The notes under the pieces were generated by a model. That model searched no databases, was not told the DNA's origin, and saw only the letters and a list, made by a program, of their open reading frames with translations. Made by a program: the position numbers and the translations under genes. From assembly GCF_014764715.1 (NCBI RefSeq), contig NZ_JACXXE010000008.1, forward strand, positions 1 through 64,000: a stretch of 64,000 bases of DNA, in the 5' to 3' direction. The stretch is from Bacillus crepusculi (GTDB lineage: Bacteria; Bacillota; Bacilli; Bacillales; Bacillaceae). Below, one piece after another: positions 27,037 to 36,833 of this stretch; positions within the stretch are counted from its first letter, which is position 1; each line of letters opens with the position of its first letter.

Positions 27037-27594
27037 TTAAGCAGGCAGACTCGCCATTACACTATTATAAAGCTTAATAAATAAGTACAAAATGCCGATT
27101 AAAAATGTGGCCCAAAACAGCAGAATAAACATCATAAATCCAATTAAATTCAGCATAGAAAGCGATTGATAAATACGTACGACAACCCAGATAAAATAAA
27201 CAAGACTTGCTAAAACAAACAGTCCCACAAGCAGAATCAACTGCTGCGTCAACAGAAAGGCAAGCAAGCTGGCAAACAAATAAACAACGGATGCAATCCG
27301 AATTTTCTTTAAGTTCTCCCCTTCAGGGTCCTTAGCGAAAAAGAGTAGCGCCAGCTCTAACACCGTATCTGCAATCAGTTTTAAGGCAGATAAGATCATA
27401 AAGTAAACAAGTGCAAAAGCGGCAAAAAGAGCAAGACGGATGCCCTGTTCTGAGAAGAATTCCAGCATTCCTTTTAAAATACCTGCCTGCGTCAAGAAAT
27501 CAGTCGTGATCCCTACGGTGAAAATCGAAAAAGCAGAGCTGAATAGTAAAATAGAAATCAGCGGAAAATATCCAGTCAAATATGTATTTTTCAT
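27037..27594 (-). CDS. yufK: YufK, integral membrane protein
   Basis: Membrane protein of 185 residues, the length of B. subtilis YufK. The start at 27594 (MKNTYLTGYFPLIS) is chosen by similarity and because GAAAGGATCTATTT precedes it. About five hydrophobic segments cover most of the length; no enzymatic motif is visible. Divergent from malK. Function unknown. Confidence 0.85.
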   Translation of the reverse strand: MKNTYLTGYFPLISILLFSSAFSIFTVGITTDFLTQAGILKGMLEFFSEQGIRLALFAAFALVYFMILSALKLIADTVLELALLFFAKDPEGENLKKIRIASVVYLFASLLAFLLTQQLILLVGLFVLASLVYFIWVVVRIYQSLSMLNLIGFMMFILLFWATFLIGILYLFIKLYNSVMASLPA

Positions 27595-27777
27595 AAATAG
27601 ATCCTTTCTCATAAGCTCACATTTATTATGGCTCACTTAAAACGGATTGACAAGATGCTTTCAAAGTAAACTGGCAACAAAATCAAATTTGTGATTTTGA
27701 ACGTACATTCCTTCACAAACTTACATTTTCCCGTTAAAGTATTACTATTACGAAAAAATCGCGTTAGGGGTATACTC

Positions 27778-29376
27778 GTGAAAAAAACTTTAAGACTGCA
27801 AACACGGCTGACGATCTTTGTTTGTATCGTTGTCCTGATCTCTCTTTGTATCACATTCTTTACGATATGGTCGGAAACAGCCAAGAATATTCATCAGCAG
27901 GAGCGTGACATTGCCCTCTCCACTGCCAAAATGGTCGCAGAGGCTCCGATCACAGCGAAATCATTAGAAGATCATTCATACTCAGCACTGCGTAAATATA
28001 CAACAAGTGTTCAGCGAATCACCAAAACGGAATTTGTTGTCGTCATGGATATGAACGGCATTCGCAAAACACATCCGAATCCGCAAAAGATCGGGAAACG
28101 GTTTGCTGGCGGTGATGAAAAACCGGCATTACACGGTAAAGAACATATTAGTACAGCTTCTGGAACACTAGGCAGATCCATGCGTGCTTTTGTTCCTGTT
28201 TATGATCAAAACGGAAAGCAGCTCGGAGCTGTAGCAGTAGGGATTACATTAAAGGAAATTGATTTGATTATTCATCAAAGCTTACTTCCGCTCTACTTCG
28301 TCACATCACTTAGCCTTCTGTCTGGCATTATCGGCGCACTCATTGTTGCGCGCAAAGTGAAGAAGATTATGTTTGGGCTGGAGCCGGATGAGATCGCCAC
28401 ATTATTAAAAGAACGAAGCGCTATGCTAGAATCAACGAAAGAAGGAATTCTTGCGGTCGATCAGCACGGTAAAATCAAGCTGGCCAATCTAGAAGCCAAA
28501 CGCCTCTTTCATAATATGGGCATTAAAGGTGATCCTAGAGAACAAGATGTTCAGACTCTCCTTCCTTCAAGCGGCTTAAAGCAAGTGATTGAAACCCGCA
28601 AGCCGCTGCTTGATCGTGATGTGAGAATGAATGGACTGGAACTTGTCTTTAATGAGGTACCAATTACGGTAAAGGGTGAGATTGTTGGGGCGATTGCTAC
28701 CTTCCGTGACAAAACAGAAGTCAAACACCTTGCTGAGCAGCTTAGCGGCGTCAAGATGTATGCCAATGCCCTTCGTGCCCAATCACACGAATTTATGAAC
28801 AAGCTCCATGTGATTTTAGGATTGGTCCAGCTCAAAAATTACGATGACCTTGGCACCTATATCAAAGATATTGCCATTTATCAGCAAACAGAAACCAATG
28901 AAATCATCAACCATGTGAAAAACTCTGTCTTAGCAGGATTTTTACTAGGAAAACAAAGCTACATCAGAGAACAAGGTGCTACCTTAGAAGTCATGTGCAG
29001 CACACAGGTTCCAAACACAGAGGACCCCGCAGTGACGCATGATCTCATCACCGTTATTGGCAACCTGTTAAATAACGCACTCGACGCTGTTTCTCATACA
29101 GAGATCAAAAACATCTCGATCTCCTTCCGATACGCCCAGGAGCAGCTTCATATTGAAATTACGGACACAGGGGTCGGTCTGACAAAAGAAGAACAGAGCA
29201 TCATGTTTGATCAAGGCTTTTCAACAAAAGGAGAAGACAGAGGATTCGGGCTCTACTTCGTTGACCAAAGCATTAAAAAATTGAACGGACATATGATTGT
29301 CACGAGTGAAAAAGGAGAAGGAACGACCTTTAGTCTTCGCATTCCGTATAAACAAAAGGAGGATTCACATGATTAA
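27778..29376 (+). CDS. malK: MalK, malate-responsive sensor histidine kinase
   Basis: Sensor kinase of the CitA/DcuS family, 532 residues, responding to extracellular malate in B. subtilis (YufL). TM1 about 12-32, periplasmic-type PAS/Cache domain with [19 protein letters not shown]2 about 170-192, cytoplasmic PAS about 215-320, the phospho-acceptor histidine in [16 protein letters not shown], and an ATPase domain with [15 protein letters not shown] and DRGFGLYFV. Start GTG 27778 is set by TTAGGGG seven bases upstream; the ORF extends upstream without a site. Overlaps malR by eight bases. Confidence 0.93.
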   Translation: MKKTLRLQTRLTIFVCIVVLISLCITFFTIWSETAKNIHQQERDIALSTAKMVAEAPITAKSLEDHSYSALRKYTTSVQRITKTEFVVVMDMNGIRKTHPNPQKIGKRFAGGDEKPALHGKEHISTASGTLGRSMRAFVPVYDQNGKQLGAVAVGITLKEIDLIIHQSLLPLYFVTSLSLLSGIIGALIVARKVKKIMFGLEPDEIATLLKERSAMLESTKEGILAVDQHGKIKLANLEAKRLFHNMGIKGDPREQDVQTLLPSSGLKQVIETRKPLLDRDVRMNGLELVFNEVPITVKGEIVGAIATFRDKTEVKHLAEQLSGVKMYANALRAQSHEFMNKLHVILGLVQLKNYDDLGTYIKDIAIYQQTETNEIINHVKNSVLAGFLLGKQSYIREQGATLEVMCSTQVPNTEDPAVTHDLITVIGNLLNNALDAVSHTEIKNISISFRYAQEQLHIEITDTGVGLTKEEQSIMFDQGFSTKGEDRGFGLYFVDQSIKKLNGHMIVTSEKGEGTTFSLRIPYKQKEDSHD

Positions 29377-30076
29377 TGTGTTAATAGTAGAAGATGACCC
29401 AATGGTTGGGGAGCTGAACAAACGCTATCTAAGCCAAATAGAAGGCTTTGAGTTAAAGGGGATTGCTACCTCCTTTCAGAAGGCACTAGAATTTTTAAAA
29501 ACAGAAGTCATTCATCTTGTACTGCTCGATATTTATATGCCTGGGCAAAATGGGCTGGCGCTATTATCAGAAATTCGCCAGCAAAATCATTCTGTTGATG
29601 TCATCGTCATTTCGGCTGCCAATGAAGTCGACGTTGTGCAGCAAACGATGCGAAACGGTGCTGTTGATTATTTAATCAAGCCGTTTGAGTTCGAACGATT
29701 CCAATCAGCTTTGGCAGAGTATAAAAGAAAACACGCCTTGTACCAATCGATGAACAGCATCTCGCAAAACGATTTAGATGCGAAGCTCTTTCATAAAAAA
29801 GCAGATGCAGAAAAAGTCCTTCTGCCAAAAGGTCTGACGAAAAGCACCTTAAAACTGATCTGGACAAGCATTCAATCATTTGGTCAGCAGGCTTTCACGA
29901 CCGAAGACCTAGCCAACCATACAGAAATTTCTCAAGTTTCCATTAGAAAATACTTGAAATTTCTTGAGGACATCGAAGTAGTTGATGTGGAAATGGCGTA
30001 TGGAACAATTGGACGCCCTGTTTTCCAATATAAACTCAATACGAATCATATGAATTTGATTCAGCAATATCTATAA
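29369..30076 (+). CDS. malR: MalR, response regulator of malate uptake
   Basis: Response regulator of 235 residues, the length of B. subtilis YufM. Receiver domain with [12 protein letters not shown] at the N-terminus and the phospho-acceptor aspartate in [12 protein letters not shown] near residue 54; LIKPFEF marks the conserved lysine. The C-terminal domain has a helix-turn-helix ([23 protein letters not shown]) typical of the CitB/DctR subfamily. The ATG at 29369 follows AAAGGAGG and lies inside the end of malK, giving translational coupling. Known target in B. subtilis is maeN, which lies 5.3 kb downstream. Confidence 0.93.
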   Translation: MINVLIVEDDPMVGELNKRYLSQIEGFELKGIATSFQKALEFLKTEVIHLVLLDIYMPGQNGLALLSEIRQQNHSVDVIVISAANEVDVVQQTMRNGAVDYLIKPFEFERFQSALAEYKRKHALYQSMNSISQNDLDAKLFHKKADAEKVLLPKGLTKSTLKLIWTSIQSFGQQAFTTEDLANHTEISQVSIRKYLKFLEDIEVVDVEMAYGTIGRPVFQYKLNTNHMNLIQQYL

Positions 30077-30086
30077 TTTGATGCAT

Positions 30087-30117
30087 CTGACCTTTCCCAA
30101 AGGCCAGGTGTTTTTTT
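30087..30117 (+). terminator. Terminator of malK-malR
   Basis: Stem CTGACCTTT / AAAGGCCAG with a CCC loop followed by GTG and seven T. Confidence 0.8.
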
Positions 30118-30330
30118 ATAGCATACGATCTAACAAACCCCTTGATATCAGCGGTTCCACTGTAATATGGTACATTGCAAAAGCGGCATTATATCATATT
30201 TCAACCGATAAAAAGACATCCAATTAAACCTTTTAACATTTTTTTTAAAATAAAACAAATTTCTATTTATTTATTCGATCGGAAATGATAAATTATGATT
30301 GATTAGTTCAACGAGATATAAGTCTGATGT
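30118..30330. other. Intergenic region upstream of the nupN leader
   Basis: AT-rich gap holding no credible ORF. A TATGAT hexamer at 30294-30299 is the best -10 candidate for nupN, with only a weak TTATTC 17 bases upstream. No purine riboswitch, PurR box or T-box pattern is recognisable here. Confidence 0.4.
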
Positions 30331-30336
30331 CTTACT

Positions 30337-30407
30337 TCTTCTCTCCTGCACTCCATAAGTTTCATGGAAAAGCAGGATAAAATACCCTTTTTATAAGGGT
30401 GAGAAGA
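30337..30407 (+). ncRNA. Predicted three-way-junction leader RNA of nupNOPQ
   Basis: Three stems close a compact junction: P1 TCTTCTC (30337-30343) with GAGAAGA (30401-30407); P2 TCCTGC (30344-30349) with GCAGGA (30372-30377), continued by TCCAT / ATGGA around a seven-base loop; P3 ACCCTT (30384-30389) with AAGGGT (30395-30400). P1 abuts P2 and P3 directly, with only six bases (TAAAAT) joining P2 and P3. The fold is seen by eye; riboswitch function is inference. It lies 64 bases before the nupN start. Confidence 0.45.
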
Positions 30408-30431
30408 GATAGGTCGGTCTTTTTTCGCGAG

Positions 30432-30446
30432 ACTTTTCTGAAACTT
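30432..30446 (+). promoter_or_regulatory. CodY box before nupN
   Basis: ACTTTTCTGAAACTT matches the CodY consensus AATTTTCWGAAAATT at 13 of 15 positions. It is 24 bases before the nupN start, inside the transcribed leader if the promoter is upstream of the junction RNA, so CodY would act as a roadblock. In B. subtilis the guanosine transporter operon is CodY-repressed. Confidence 0.7.
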
Positions 30447-30470
30447 TTTAATATTATAGGGGGTTATGTT

Positions 30471-31553
30471 TTGAAGAAGCGCAAAATTGGACTAGCATTG
30501 TCCTTAGTCGTAGCAGCAGGAACCATCCTTGGAGCATGCGGCAACTCTGGCTCAAACAGCGGTGAAAACAAAAAAGATAAAGATCAATTCACTGTTGCAA
30601 TGGTAACTGACGTCGGTGGTGTCGATGACAAATCGTTTAACCAATCCGCTTGGGAAGGTCTACAAGCATTTGGGAAAGACAACAATTTAACAAAAGGTAA
30701 AAACGGCTTTGATTACTTACAATCTAAATCAGACGCTGACTATACAACAAACTTAAACACACTTGCTCGTGAGAAATTCGACCTGATTTATGGTATTGGT
30801 TTCTTAATGCAAGATTCTATTAGCGAAATCGCAGATCAACGTAAGAAAAACCATTTTGCAATTGTTGATGCAGTTGTGAAAAAAGACAACGTAGCAAGCA
30901 TTACGTTTAACGAAAACGAAGGATCATTCCTTGTTGGTGTTGCGGCTGCTCTTTCTACAAAGTCGAACAAAATCGGTTTTGTTGGCGGCGTTGACTCTGA
31001 ATTAATCAGAAAATTCGAAGTTGGATTCCGCGCAGGCGTCGAAGCAGCTAATCCGAAAGCAAAAGTTGAAGTGAAATATGCTGGTGCATTCGATAAAGCA
31101 GACATCGGGAAAGCAACCGCTGAAAGCATGTACAAATCTGGCGTCGACATCATTTATCATGCAGCTGGCGGCACTGGAACTGGTGTCTTCACAGAAGCGA
31201 AAAACCTGAAAAAAGCTGATCCTAACCGTAAAGTTTGGGTCATCGGTGTAGATAAAGATCAGTATGACGAAGGAAAAGTACCTGGAACAAAACAAAGTGT
31301 CACCCTTACTTCTATGATTAAGAAAGTAGACACAGCGGTACAAGACTTAACGACAAAAGCAAAAGAAGGTAAATTCCCTGGCGGCGAAGTGATCACTTAC
31401 GGTCTGAAGGAAGGCGCTGTTGACATTTCTCCATCTCAAGATAACCTTGACAAAGATGTATTGAAAAAAGTAGAAGAATGGAAACAAAAAATCATCAAGG
31501 GTGAAGTCAAAATCCCTGCAACACGTGATGAACTAAAAGATTTTAAAGCTTAA
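30471..31553 (+). CDS. nupN: NupN, guanosine-binding lipoprotein of ABC transporter
   Basis: BMP/Med-family substrate-binding lipoprotein of 360 residues (B. subtilis YufN/NupN). N-terminal lipoprotein signal peptide with lipobox LGAC and lipidated cysteine at 23, then a serine/asparagine/lysine-rich linker and the binding domain ([17 protein letters not shown] is the family hallmark). Start TTG 30471 is chosen because AGGGGG lies six bases upstream and the signal peptide then begins MKKRK; the longer ORF lacks any ribosome site. Delivers guanosine to the NupP-NupQ channel. A strong hairpin separates it from nupO, probably setting higher expression for the binding protein. Confidence 0.93.
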   Translation: MKKRKIGLALSLVVAAGTILGACGNSGSNSGENKKDKDQFTVAMVTDVGGVDDKSFNQSAWEGLQAFGKDNNLTKGKNGFDYLQSKSDADYTTNLNTLAREKFDLIYGIGFLMQDSISEIADQRKKNHFAIVDAVVKKDNVASITFNENEGSFLVGVAAALSTKSNKIGFVGGVDSELIRKFEVGFRAGVEAANPKAKVEVKYAGAFDKADIGKATAESMYKSGVDIIYHAAGGTGTGVFTEAKNLKKADPNRKVWVIGVDKDQYDEGKVPGTKQSVTLTSMIKKVDTAVQDLTTKAKEGKFPGGEVITYGLKEGAVDISPSQDNLDKDVLKKVEEWKQKIIKGEVKIPATRDELKDFKA

Positions 31554-31625
31554 TTTGAGCATCGGGATAAGCACGCCTTATCCCCTTGCCTCTCCTTTAC
31601 CTCCTCTTTATTCGTAAAAGGTGGT

Positions 31626-31664
31626 AAAAGAAAAGCTGCAGCCTCGTTTTGCAGCTTTTCTTTT
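31626..31664 (+). terminator. Attenuating terminator between nupN and nupO
   Basis: Fourteen-base perfect arms (AAAAGAAAAGCTGC and complement) with an eleven-base loop and a T-rich 3' arm. Placed 72 bases after nupN in an otherwise single operon, it probably allows partial read-through. Confidence 0.75.
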
Positions 31665-31712
31665 GCTAGTTTTTATCTTCATCAGCACCCTAAAAAAGGA
31701 GCGGTTAAACCT

Positions 31713-33248
31713 GTGGATTATGTCATTGAAATGTTGAATATACGCAAAGAATTCCCTGGCATTGTAGCAAACGACAACATTACGCTACAGCTAAAAAAGG
31801 GCGAAATTCATGCGCTACTTGGTGAAAACGGCGCTGGAAAATCAACGCTCATGAACGTGCTTTTCGGACTGTATCAGCCTGAAAAAGGTGAAATCAAGGT
31901 ACACGGAAAACCTGTGACCATCTCTAGTCCAAATGATGCGAGTGATTTAGGCATCGGAATGGTGCATCAGCACTTTATGCTTGTTGATACATTCACTGTC
32001 GCTGAAAACATCATTTTAGGAAAAGAGCCAAAGAAGTTTGGAAAGATTGACAAAGAACAAGCCATACAGCAAGTACAAGAGCTTTCTGACCGCTATGGTT
32101 TGAAAATAGACCCTGCCGCAAAAGTATCTGACATCTCTGTCGGCATGCAGCAGCGTGCAGAAATCTTAAAGACACTTTACCGCGGCGCTGACATTTTGAT
32201 CTTCGACGAACCAACAGCCGTCTTAACACCTCAAGAAATTAAAGAACTCATACAAATTATGAAAAATTTAATCAATGAAGGCAAATCCATTATTTTAATT
32301 ACCCACAAGCTGAAAGAAATTATGGATGCCTGTCATCGCGTCACCATTATTCGAAAAGGCCAAGGCATTCGTACTCTCGATGTGGAAAGCACAAATAAAG
32401 ACGAACTTGCGAGCCTCATGGTTGGCAGGGAAGTCTCATTTAAAACTGACAAAAAAGCAGCCTCTCCTGCTGAGGAAGTGCTTCAAATCGAGGACCTTAC
32501 TGTTAAAGACGCACGAGGAATCGAAGCGGTCAAACATCTGAATCTCTCAGTGAAGGCTGGCGAAATTGTCGGAATTGCTGGGGTAGATGGCAATGGTCAG
32601 TCTGAATTAATTGAAGCCATTACCGGTCTAAAAAAATCAGAATCTGGCACGATCATGCTAAACGGGAAAGCCATTCAAAATCTCCCGCCTCGTAAGGTCA
32701 CCGAATCTGGGATTGGACATATTCCTCAAGATCGTCATAAGCATGGACTTGTACTCGATTTTTCAATTGGAGAAAATATTTCCTTACAAACGTATTATCA
32801 GCGTCCTTACTCAAAATTTGGCTTGATGAATATGAAAAATATTTATGAAAAAGCAAAACGAATCATTGCGGAGTATGACGTAAGAACACCGAGTGAATAT
32901 ACAGAGGCGCGCGCCCTGTCAGGTGGTAACCAGCAAAAAGCCATTATTGGCCGTGAGGTTGACCGCAATCCTGATTTATTAATTGCCGCTCAGCCGACAC
33001 GAGGTCTTGATGTTGGTGCGATTGAATTTGTTCATAAGCGTCTGATTGAGCAAAGAGACTCCGGCAAAGCCGTTTTGCTCATCTCCTTTGAGCTTGATGA
33101 AATTATCAATGTCAGTGATAAGATTGCTGTCATTTTCGAAGGCAGCATTATTGCCATTGTTGATCCAAAAGAAACAACAGAGCAAGAGCTAGGTCTATTA
33201 ATGGCTGGAAGTACGCAACAGGAAGTGGGGAAAGAAGCAAATGTCTAA
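31713..33248 (+). CDS. nupO: NupO, ATPase of guanosine ABC transporter
   Basis: Double ABC ATPase of 511 residues of the sugar/nucleoside type. First domain: Walker A GENGAGKS near residue 37, signature ISVGMQQR, Walker B ADILIFDEPTAV. Second domain: degenerate Walker A GVDGNGQS near residue 293, signature LSGGNQQK and PDLLIAAQPTRGLDVG, in which the usual DE of Walker B is replaced; this asymmetry is typical of the family. GTG start at 31713 with AAAAAAGGAGCGG upstream. Overlaps nupP by eight bases. Confidence 0.93.
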   Translation: MDYVIEMLNIRKEFPGIVANDNITLQLKKGEIHALLGENGAGKSTLMNVLFGLYQPEKGEIKVHGKPVTISSPNDASDLGIGMVHQHFMLVDTFTVAENIILGKEPKKFGKIDKEQAIQQVQELSDRYGLKIDPAAKVSDISVGMQQRAEILKTLYRGADILIFDEPTAVLTPQEIKELIQIMKNLINEGKSIILITHKLKEIMDACHRVTIIRKGQGIRTLDVESTNKDELASLMVGREVSFKTDKKAASPAEEVLQIEDLTVKDARGIEAVKHLNLSVKAGEIVGIAGVDGNGQSELIEAITGLKKSESGTIMLNGKAIQNLPPRKVTESGIGHIPQDRHKHGLVLDFSIGENISLQTYYQRPYSKFGLMNMKNIYEKAKRIIAEYDVRTPSEYTEARALSGGNQQKAIIGREVDRNPDLLIAAQPTRGLDVGAIEFVHKRLIEQRDSGKAVLLISFELDEIINVSDKIAVIFEGSIIAIVDPKETTEQELGLLMAGSTQQEVGKEANV

Positions 33249-34287
33249 TCGCTTAACAAATCTGCTGATTCCGCTTATAGCCATTGTACTTGGTCTTTTC
33301 GTTGGGGCCATTATTATGCTGGCAAGCGGTTATAGTGTCATCGAAGGCTACGGTGCCCTTTGGAATGGCGTCTTCGGTGAAACCTATTATATGGGAGAAA
33401 CCATCAGGCAAGTGACACCTTATATTTTATCAGGACTTGCTGTTGCTTTTGCATTTCGGACAGGTCTCTTTAATATCGGTGTAGAAGGTCAAATGCTCAT
33501 TGGCTGGGTAGCTGCTGTATGGATCGGAACAACCGTCCATGCACCTATGTATATCCATCTGCCGCTTGCACTCATCACGGCTGCTGCCGCAGGTGCATTA
33601 TGGGGCTTTATTCCTGGATTTTTAAAGGCCCGATTTTATGTTCATGAAGTCATTGTGACGATCATGATGAACTATATTGCGCTTCATGTCACAAACTATT
33701 TGATCTCAAATGTCTTAACAGACAATAAAGATAAGACAGAAAAAATTGATGCCACTGCCTCACTTCGCTCTGGATTTTTTGAGCAAATCACCGATTTTTC
33801 CCGAATGCATAATGGGATTTTTGTTGCCATTATTGCTGCGGTCGTGATGTGGGTCATTATTCAAAAAACCTCTAAAGGCTTTGAATTACGGGCTGTTGGG
33901 ATGAACCAGCAGGCATCACATTATGCCGGCATGAACGTTCGCCGCAACATCATTTATGCGATGCTCATTTCAGGTGCCTTTGCAGGGCTTGCAGGCGCAA
34001 TGGAAGGTCTTGGCACATTTGAATATGCCTCTATTAAAGGCTCGTTTACAGGCGTCGGTTTTGATGGAATCGCTGTTGCCTTATTAGGCGGAAATACAGC
34101 CGTTGGTGTCGTCTTAGCGGCATTACTGCTTGGTGGATTGAAGGTCGGTGCTTTAAATATGCCACTTGAATCTGGCGTACCGACTGAGGTCGTTGATATT
34201 GTCATTGCGATCATTATTCTTTTCGTCGCCTCAAGCTATATCATCCGTCTTGTCATTCAACAAATGAAGAAAAAGGGGGGAAAATAA
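33241..34287 (+). CDS. nupP: NupP, permease subunit 1 of guanosine transporter
   Basis: BPD-transp-2 family membrane permease of 348 residues with about eight to ten membrane segments. Contains the family stretch FNIGVEGQMLIGW near residue 80 and GLAGAMEGLGTF near 245. The start lies inside the end of nupO after GGAAGTGGGGAAAG, giving translational coupling. Pairs with NupQ to form the channel. The C-terminus is basic (QMKKKGGK). Confidence 0.93.
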   Translation: MSNRLTNLLIPLIAIVLGLFVGAIIMLASGYSVIEGYGALWNGVFGETYYMGETIRQVTPYILSGLAVAFAFRTGLFNIGVEGQMLIGWVAAVWIGTTVHAPMYIHLPLALITAAAAGALWGFIPGFLKARFYVHEVIVTIMMNYIALHVTNYLISNVLTDNKDKTEKIDATASLRSGFFEQITDFSRMHNGIFVAIIAAVVMWVIIQKTSKGFELRAVGMNQQASHYAGMNVRRNIIYAMLISGAFAGLAGAMEGLGTFEYASIKGSFTGVGFDGIAVALLGGNTAVGVVLAALLLGGLKVGALNMPLESGVPTEVVDIVIAIIILFVASSYIIRLVIQQMKKKGGK

Positions 34288-35247
34288 GTGGGATTTCTGC
34301 AAATACTTGAAATCATCGTCCCAGCTACACTTGTTTATGCTGCACCACTTATTTTAACCGCTCTTGGAGGCGTCTTTTCAGAAAGATCAGGTGTTGTCAA
34401 TATCGGTCTTGAAGGTTTGATGGTCGTCGGAGCATTTTCCAGTATTATCTTTAACTTATTTTTTGCTGATACGTTTGGGGCCTTGACCCCGTGGCTTGGG
34501 CTTCTCATCGGAATGGCCGTTGGCGGATTGTTCTCTCTAATTCATGCAGTTGCGACCATTACCTTCCGAGCAGATCAAACGGTCAGTGGTGTTGCCATTA
34601 ACATGCTGGCACTTGGCGCTACACTATTTGTCGTGAAACTCATTTACGGGAAAGCACAAACAGATAAAATTACAGAGCCTTTCTATAAAGGAGATATTCC
34701 CCTTTTAAGTGATATTCCGATCATTGGCGATATTTTCTTCAAAGATGTTTATTATACGTCCATACTCGCCTTGGCTCTTGCGGTTGTTGCTTGGTTTGTT
34801 TTGTTTAAAATGCCGTTTGGTCTTCGTCTTCGTGCAGTTGGAGAGCATCCAATGGCTGCTGATACAATGGGAATCAAAGTGTACCGGATGCGCTATATCG
34901 GCGTCTTCATTAGTGGTCTGTTTGGCGGTCTTGGCGGAGCTGTTTATGCGTCGACCATCGCGCTTGATTTCTCACATGCGACCATTACTGGTCAAGGCTT
35001 CATCGCTTTAGCTGCGCTTGTATTCGGCAAATGGCATCCATTCGGCGCAATGGGCGCTGCTTTATTCTTTGGATTTGCACAAAGTTTAAGCATCATCGGC
35101 TCACTTTTACCGCTGTTTCAGGATATACCGAACGTGTACATGCTCATTGCACCATATGTGCTGACGATCCTAGCACTTACTGGCTTCATCGGACGAGCAG
35201 ATGCACCAAAAGCACTTGGTACACCTTATTTAAAAGGAAAACGATAA
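34288..35247 (+). CDS. nupQ: NupQ, permease subunit 2 of guanosine transporter
   Basis: Second BPD-transp-2 permease, 319 residues, about nine membrane segments. Hallmarks: ERSGVVNIGLEGLMVVGAF near residue 32 and SGLFGGLGGAVYAS near 212. GTG start directly follows the nupP stop TAA, with AAAGGGGGG nine bases upstream. Last gene of nupNOPQ, followed by a strong terminator. Confidence 0.93.
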   Translation: MGFLQILEIIVPATLVYAAPLILTALGGVFSERSGVVNIGLEGLMVVGAFSSIIFNLFFADTFGALTPWLGLLIGMAVGGLFSLIHAVATITFRADQTVSGVAINMLALGATLFVVKLIYGKAQTDKITEPFYKGDIPLLSDIPIIGDIFFKDVYYTSILALALAVVAWFVLFKMPFGLRLRAVGEHPMAADTMGIKVYRMRYIGVFISGLFGGLGGAVYASTIALDFSHATITGQGFIALAALVFGKWHPFGAMGAALFFGFAQSLSIIGSLLPLFQDIPNVYMLIAPYVLTILALTGFIGRADAPKALGTPYLKGKR

Positions 35248-35262
35248 ATACGATGTATGATC

Positions 35263-35299
35263 AATCCCCTGAAGGATAAACTACCTTCAGGGGATTTTT
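35263..35299 (+). terminator. Terminator of nupNOPQ
   Basis: Thirteen-base perfect arms AATCCCCTGAAGG / CCTTCAGGGGATT followed by TTTG. Confidence 0.85.
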
Positions 35300-35389
35300 G
35301 TATGATAAAAACGATAAAATCCCCCTATTTATTTTACTTTTATTACACTTAATTTAGTTTAATAAATAGATGAGTGTCACAGAATCTTC

Positions 35390-35395
35390 TACAAT
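35390..35395 (+). promoter_or_regulatory. -10 element of maeN with AT-rich upstream activator region
   Basis: TACAAT at 35390-35395 is a good -10, but the -35 position (TAGATG) is poor. Just upstream, 35330-35366 is a strongly AT-rich tract with repeated TTTA/ATTTAG elements, fitting activation by MalR; the exact site is inferred. Confidence 0.45.
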
Positions 35396-35424
35396 TGAGA
35401 CAAATAGCATTTGGGGGTGTTTAT

Positions 35425-36762
35425 GTGGCTAATGCACAACAATTGAAATCGATTACAAATGATTCTGACAATAATAAAAGCGTTTTCCGAAAGATGATGT
35501 CTTGGAAAATTGGTGTTATTGATCTACCTGTGTATTTAGTACTTGCAGCGATTATTTTAACGGCCGCTTATTTTAATAAAATTCCAGCAAATATGCTTGG
35601 CGGTTTCGCTGTTATTATGATTTTAGGGATTTTCCTTGGAGATGTAGGACAACGTATTCCAATCTTAAGAGATATTGGTGGACCAGCGATTCTTTCTTTA
35701 TTCGTACCATCGTTCCTGGTCTTTTTTCATGTTCTGAATCCGAACTCGTTGGAAGCGGTTACGTCTCTTATGAAAACGTCTAACTTCCTTTATTTCTATA
35801 TTTCTGCTCTTGTCGTAGGTAGTATTCTCGGGATGCAGCGAACGGTATTAGTACAAGGACTTATTCGTATGTTTGTTCCTCTTGTTGCAGGTACAATCGC
35901 AGCTGTGAGTGCTGGGATTCTTGTGGGTCTTTTAGTTGGTTACACACCGCATCATTCGTTCTTCTTTATTATTGTGCCGATTATTGCCGGTGGCGTTGGA
36001 GAAGGGATTTTGCCATTATCTATCGCTTATTCACAAATTCTTGGTGTATCAGCAGAGTCATTAATTTCTCAATTAATTCCTGCTGCTGTGATTGGGAACG
36101 TCATTGCCATTATCTGTGCTGGCGCATTGAAGAAGCTTGGTGAAAAACGTCCTGAACTAAATGGTAATGGACGACTTGTTAAATCAAAAGAAGCAAATGA
36201 AATTTTCGAACAGCCTGAAATAGATAAGAAAGTTGATTTCAGCTTAATGGGTGCAGGTGTACTTGTTGCGTGTACAACCTTTATCTTTGGCGGGTTATTA
36301 GAAAGCTTTATTCATATTCCAGGTCCAATCTTAATGATTGTTCTTGCAGCATTAATCAAATACTTAAACGTGATGCCTCAGCATCTGCAAGACGGTTCAC
36401 AGCAGTTCTACAAGTTTGTATCGAAAAGCTTTACATGGCCTCTCATGGTTGGTTTAGGAATTCTATACATTCCACTTGATGATGTAGCGACTGTTATCTC
36501 TATTCCTTTCGTTTGTGTATGTATCGCTGTTGTTCTAGGAATGGTTGGTTCTGGTTACTTCGTTGGGAAATTAATGAACATGTATCCAGTAGAATCTGCA
36601 ATTGTGACTGGCTGCCACAGCGGACTTGGCGGTACTGGTGACGTTGCGATCCTTTCAGCTTCTGGACGAATGGGACTTATGCCTTTCGCTCAAGTCTCTA
36701 CACGTCTTGGCGGAGCAGCAACTGTGATCTGCGCAACGATCCTACTTAGAATGTTTACTTAA
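35425..36762 (+). CDS. maeN: MaeN, sodium/malate symporter
   Basis: 2-hydroxycarboxylate transporter (2HCT) family symporter of 445 residues (B. subtilis MaeN 448), importing malate with sodium. About eleven membrane segments; the two reentrant GGxG motifs of the family appear as IAGGVGEGILPLS near residue 192 and GCHSGLGGTGDVAILSA near 397. Start GTG 35425 is chosen because TTGGGGGTG lies seven bases upstream; the ORF runs further 5' without a ribosome site. Regulated by MalK-MalR in B. subtilis. Confidence 0.94.
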   Translation: MANAQQLKSITNDSDNNKSVFRKMMSWKIGVIDLPVYLVLAAIILTAAYFNKIPANMLGGFAVIMILGIFLGDVGQRIPILRDIGGPAILSLFVPSFLVFFHVLNPNSLEAVTSLMKTSNFLYFYISALVVGSILGMQRTVLVQGLIRMFVPLVAGTIAAVSAGILVGLLVGYTPHHSFFFIIVPIIAGGVGEGILPLSIAYSQILGVSAESLISQLIPAAVIGNVIAIICAGALKKLGEKRPELNGNGRLVKSKEANEIFEQPEIDKKVDFSLMGAGVLVACTTFIFGGLLESFIHIPGPILMIVLAALIKYLNVMPQHLQDGSQQFYKFVSKSFTWPLMVGLGILYIPLDDVATVISIPFVCVCIAVVLGMVGSGYFVGKLMNMYPVESAIVTGCHSGLGGTGDVAILSASGRMGLMPFAQVSTRLGGAATVICATILLRMFT

Positions 36763-36772
36763 TCCAAACAAT

Positions 36773-36810
36773 AAAAAGCATGGGCTCTTATAAAGGGCAC
36801 ATGCTTTTTT
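36773..36810 (+). terminator. Terminator of maeN
   Basis: Stem AAAAAGCATG...CATGCTTTTTT with an interrupted inner helix, followed by TATATTTC. Confidence 0.75.
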
Positions 36811-36833
36811 ATATTTCTTTTCTCCTATATGTC

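Noticed and set aside
30118..30470. Purine riboswitch before nupN
   Set aside because: The conserved purine-riboswitch loop and junction bases are absent, although a different three-way junction is visible.
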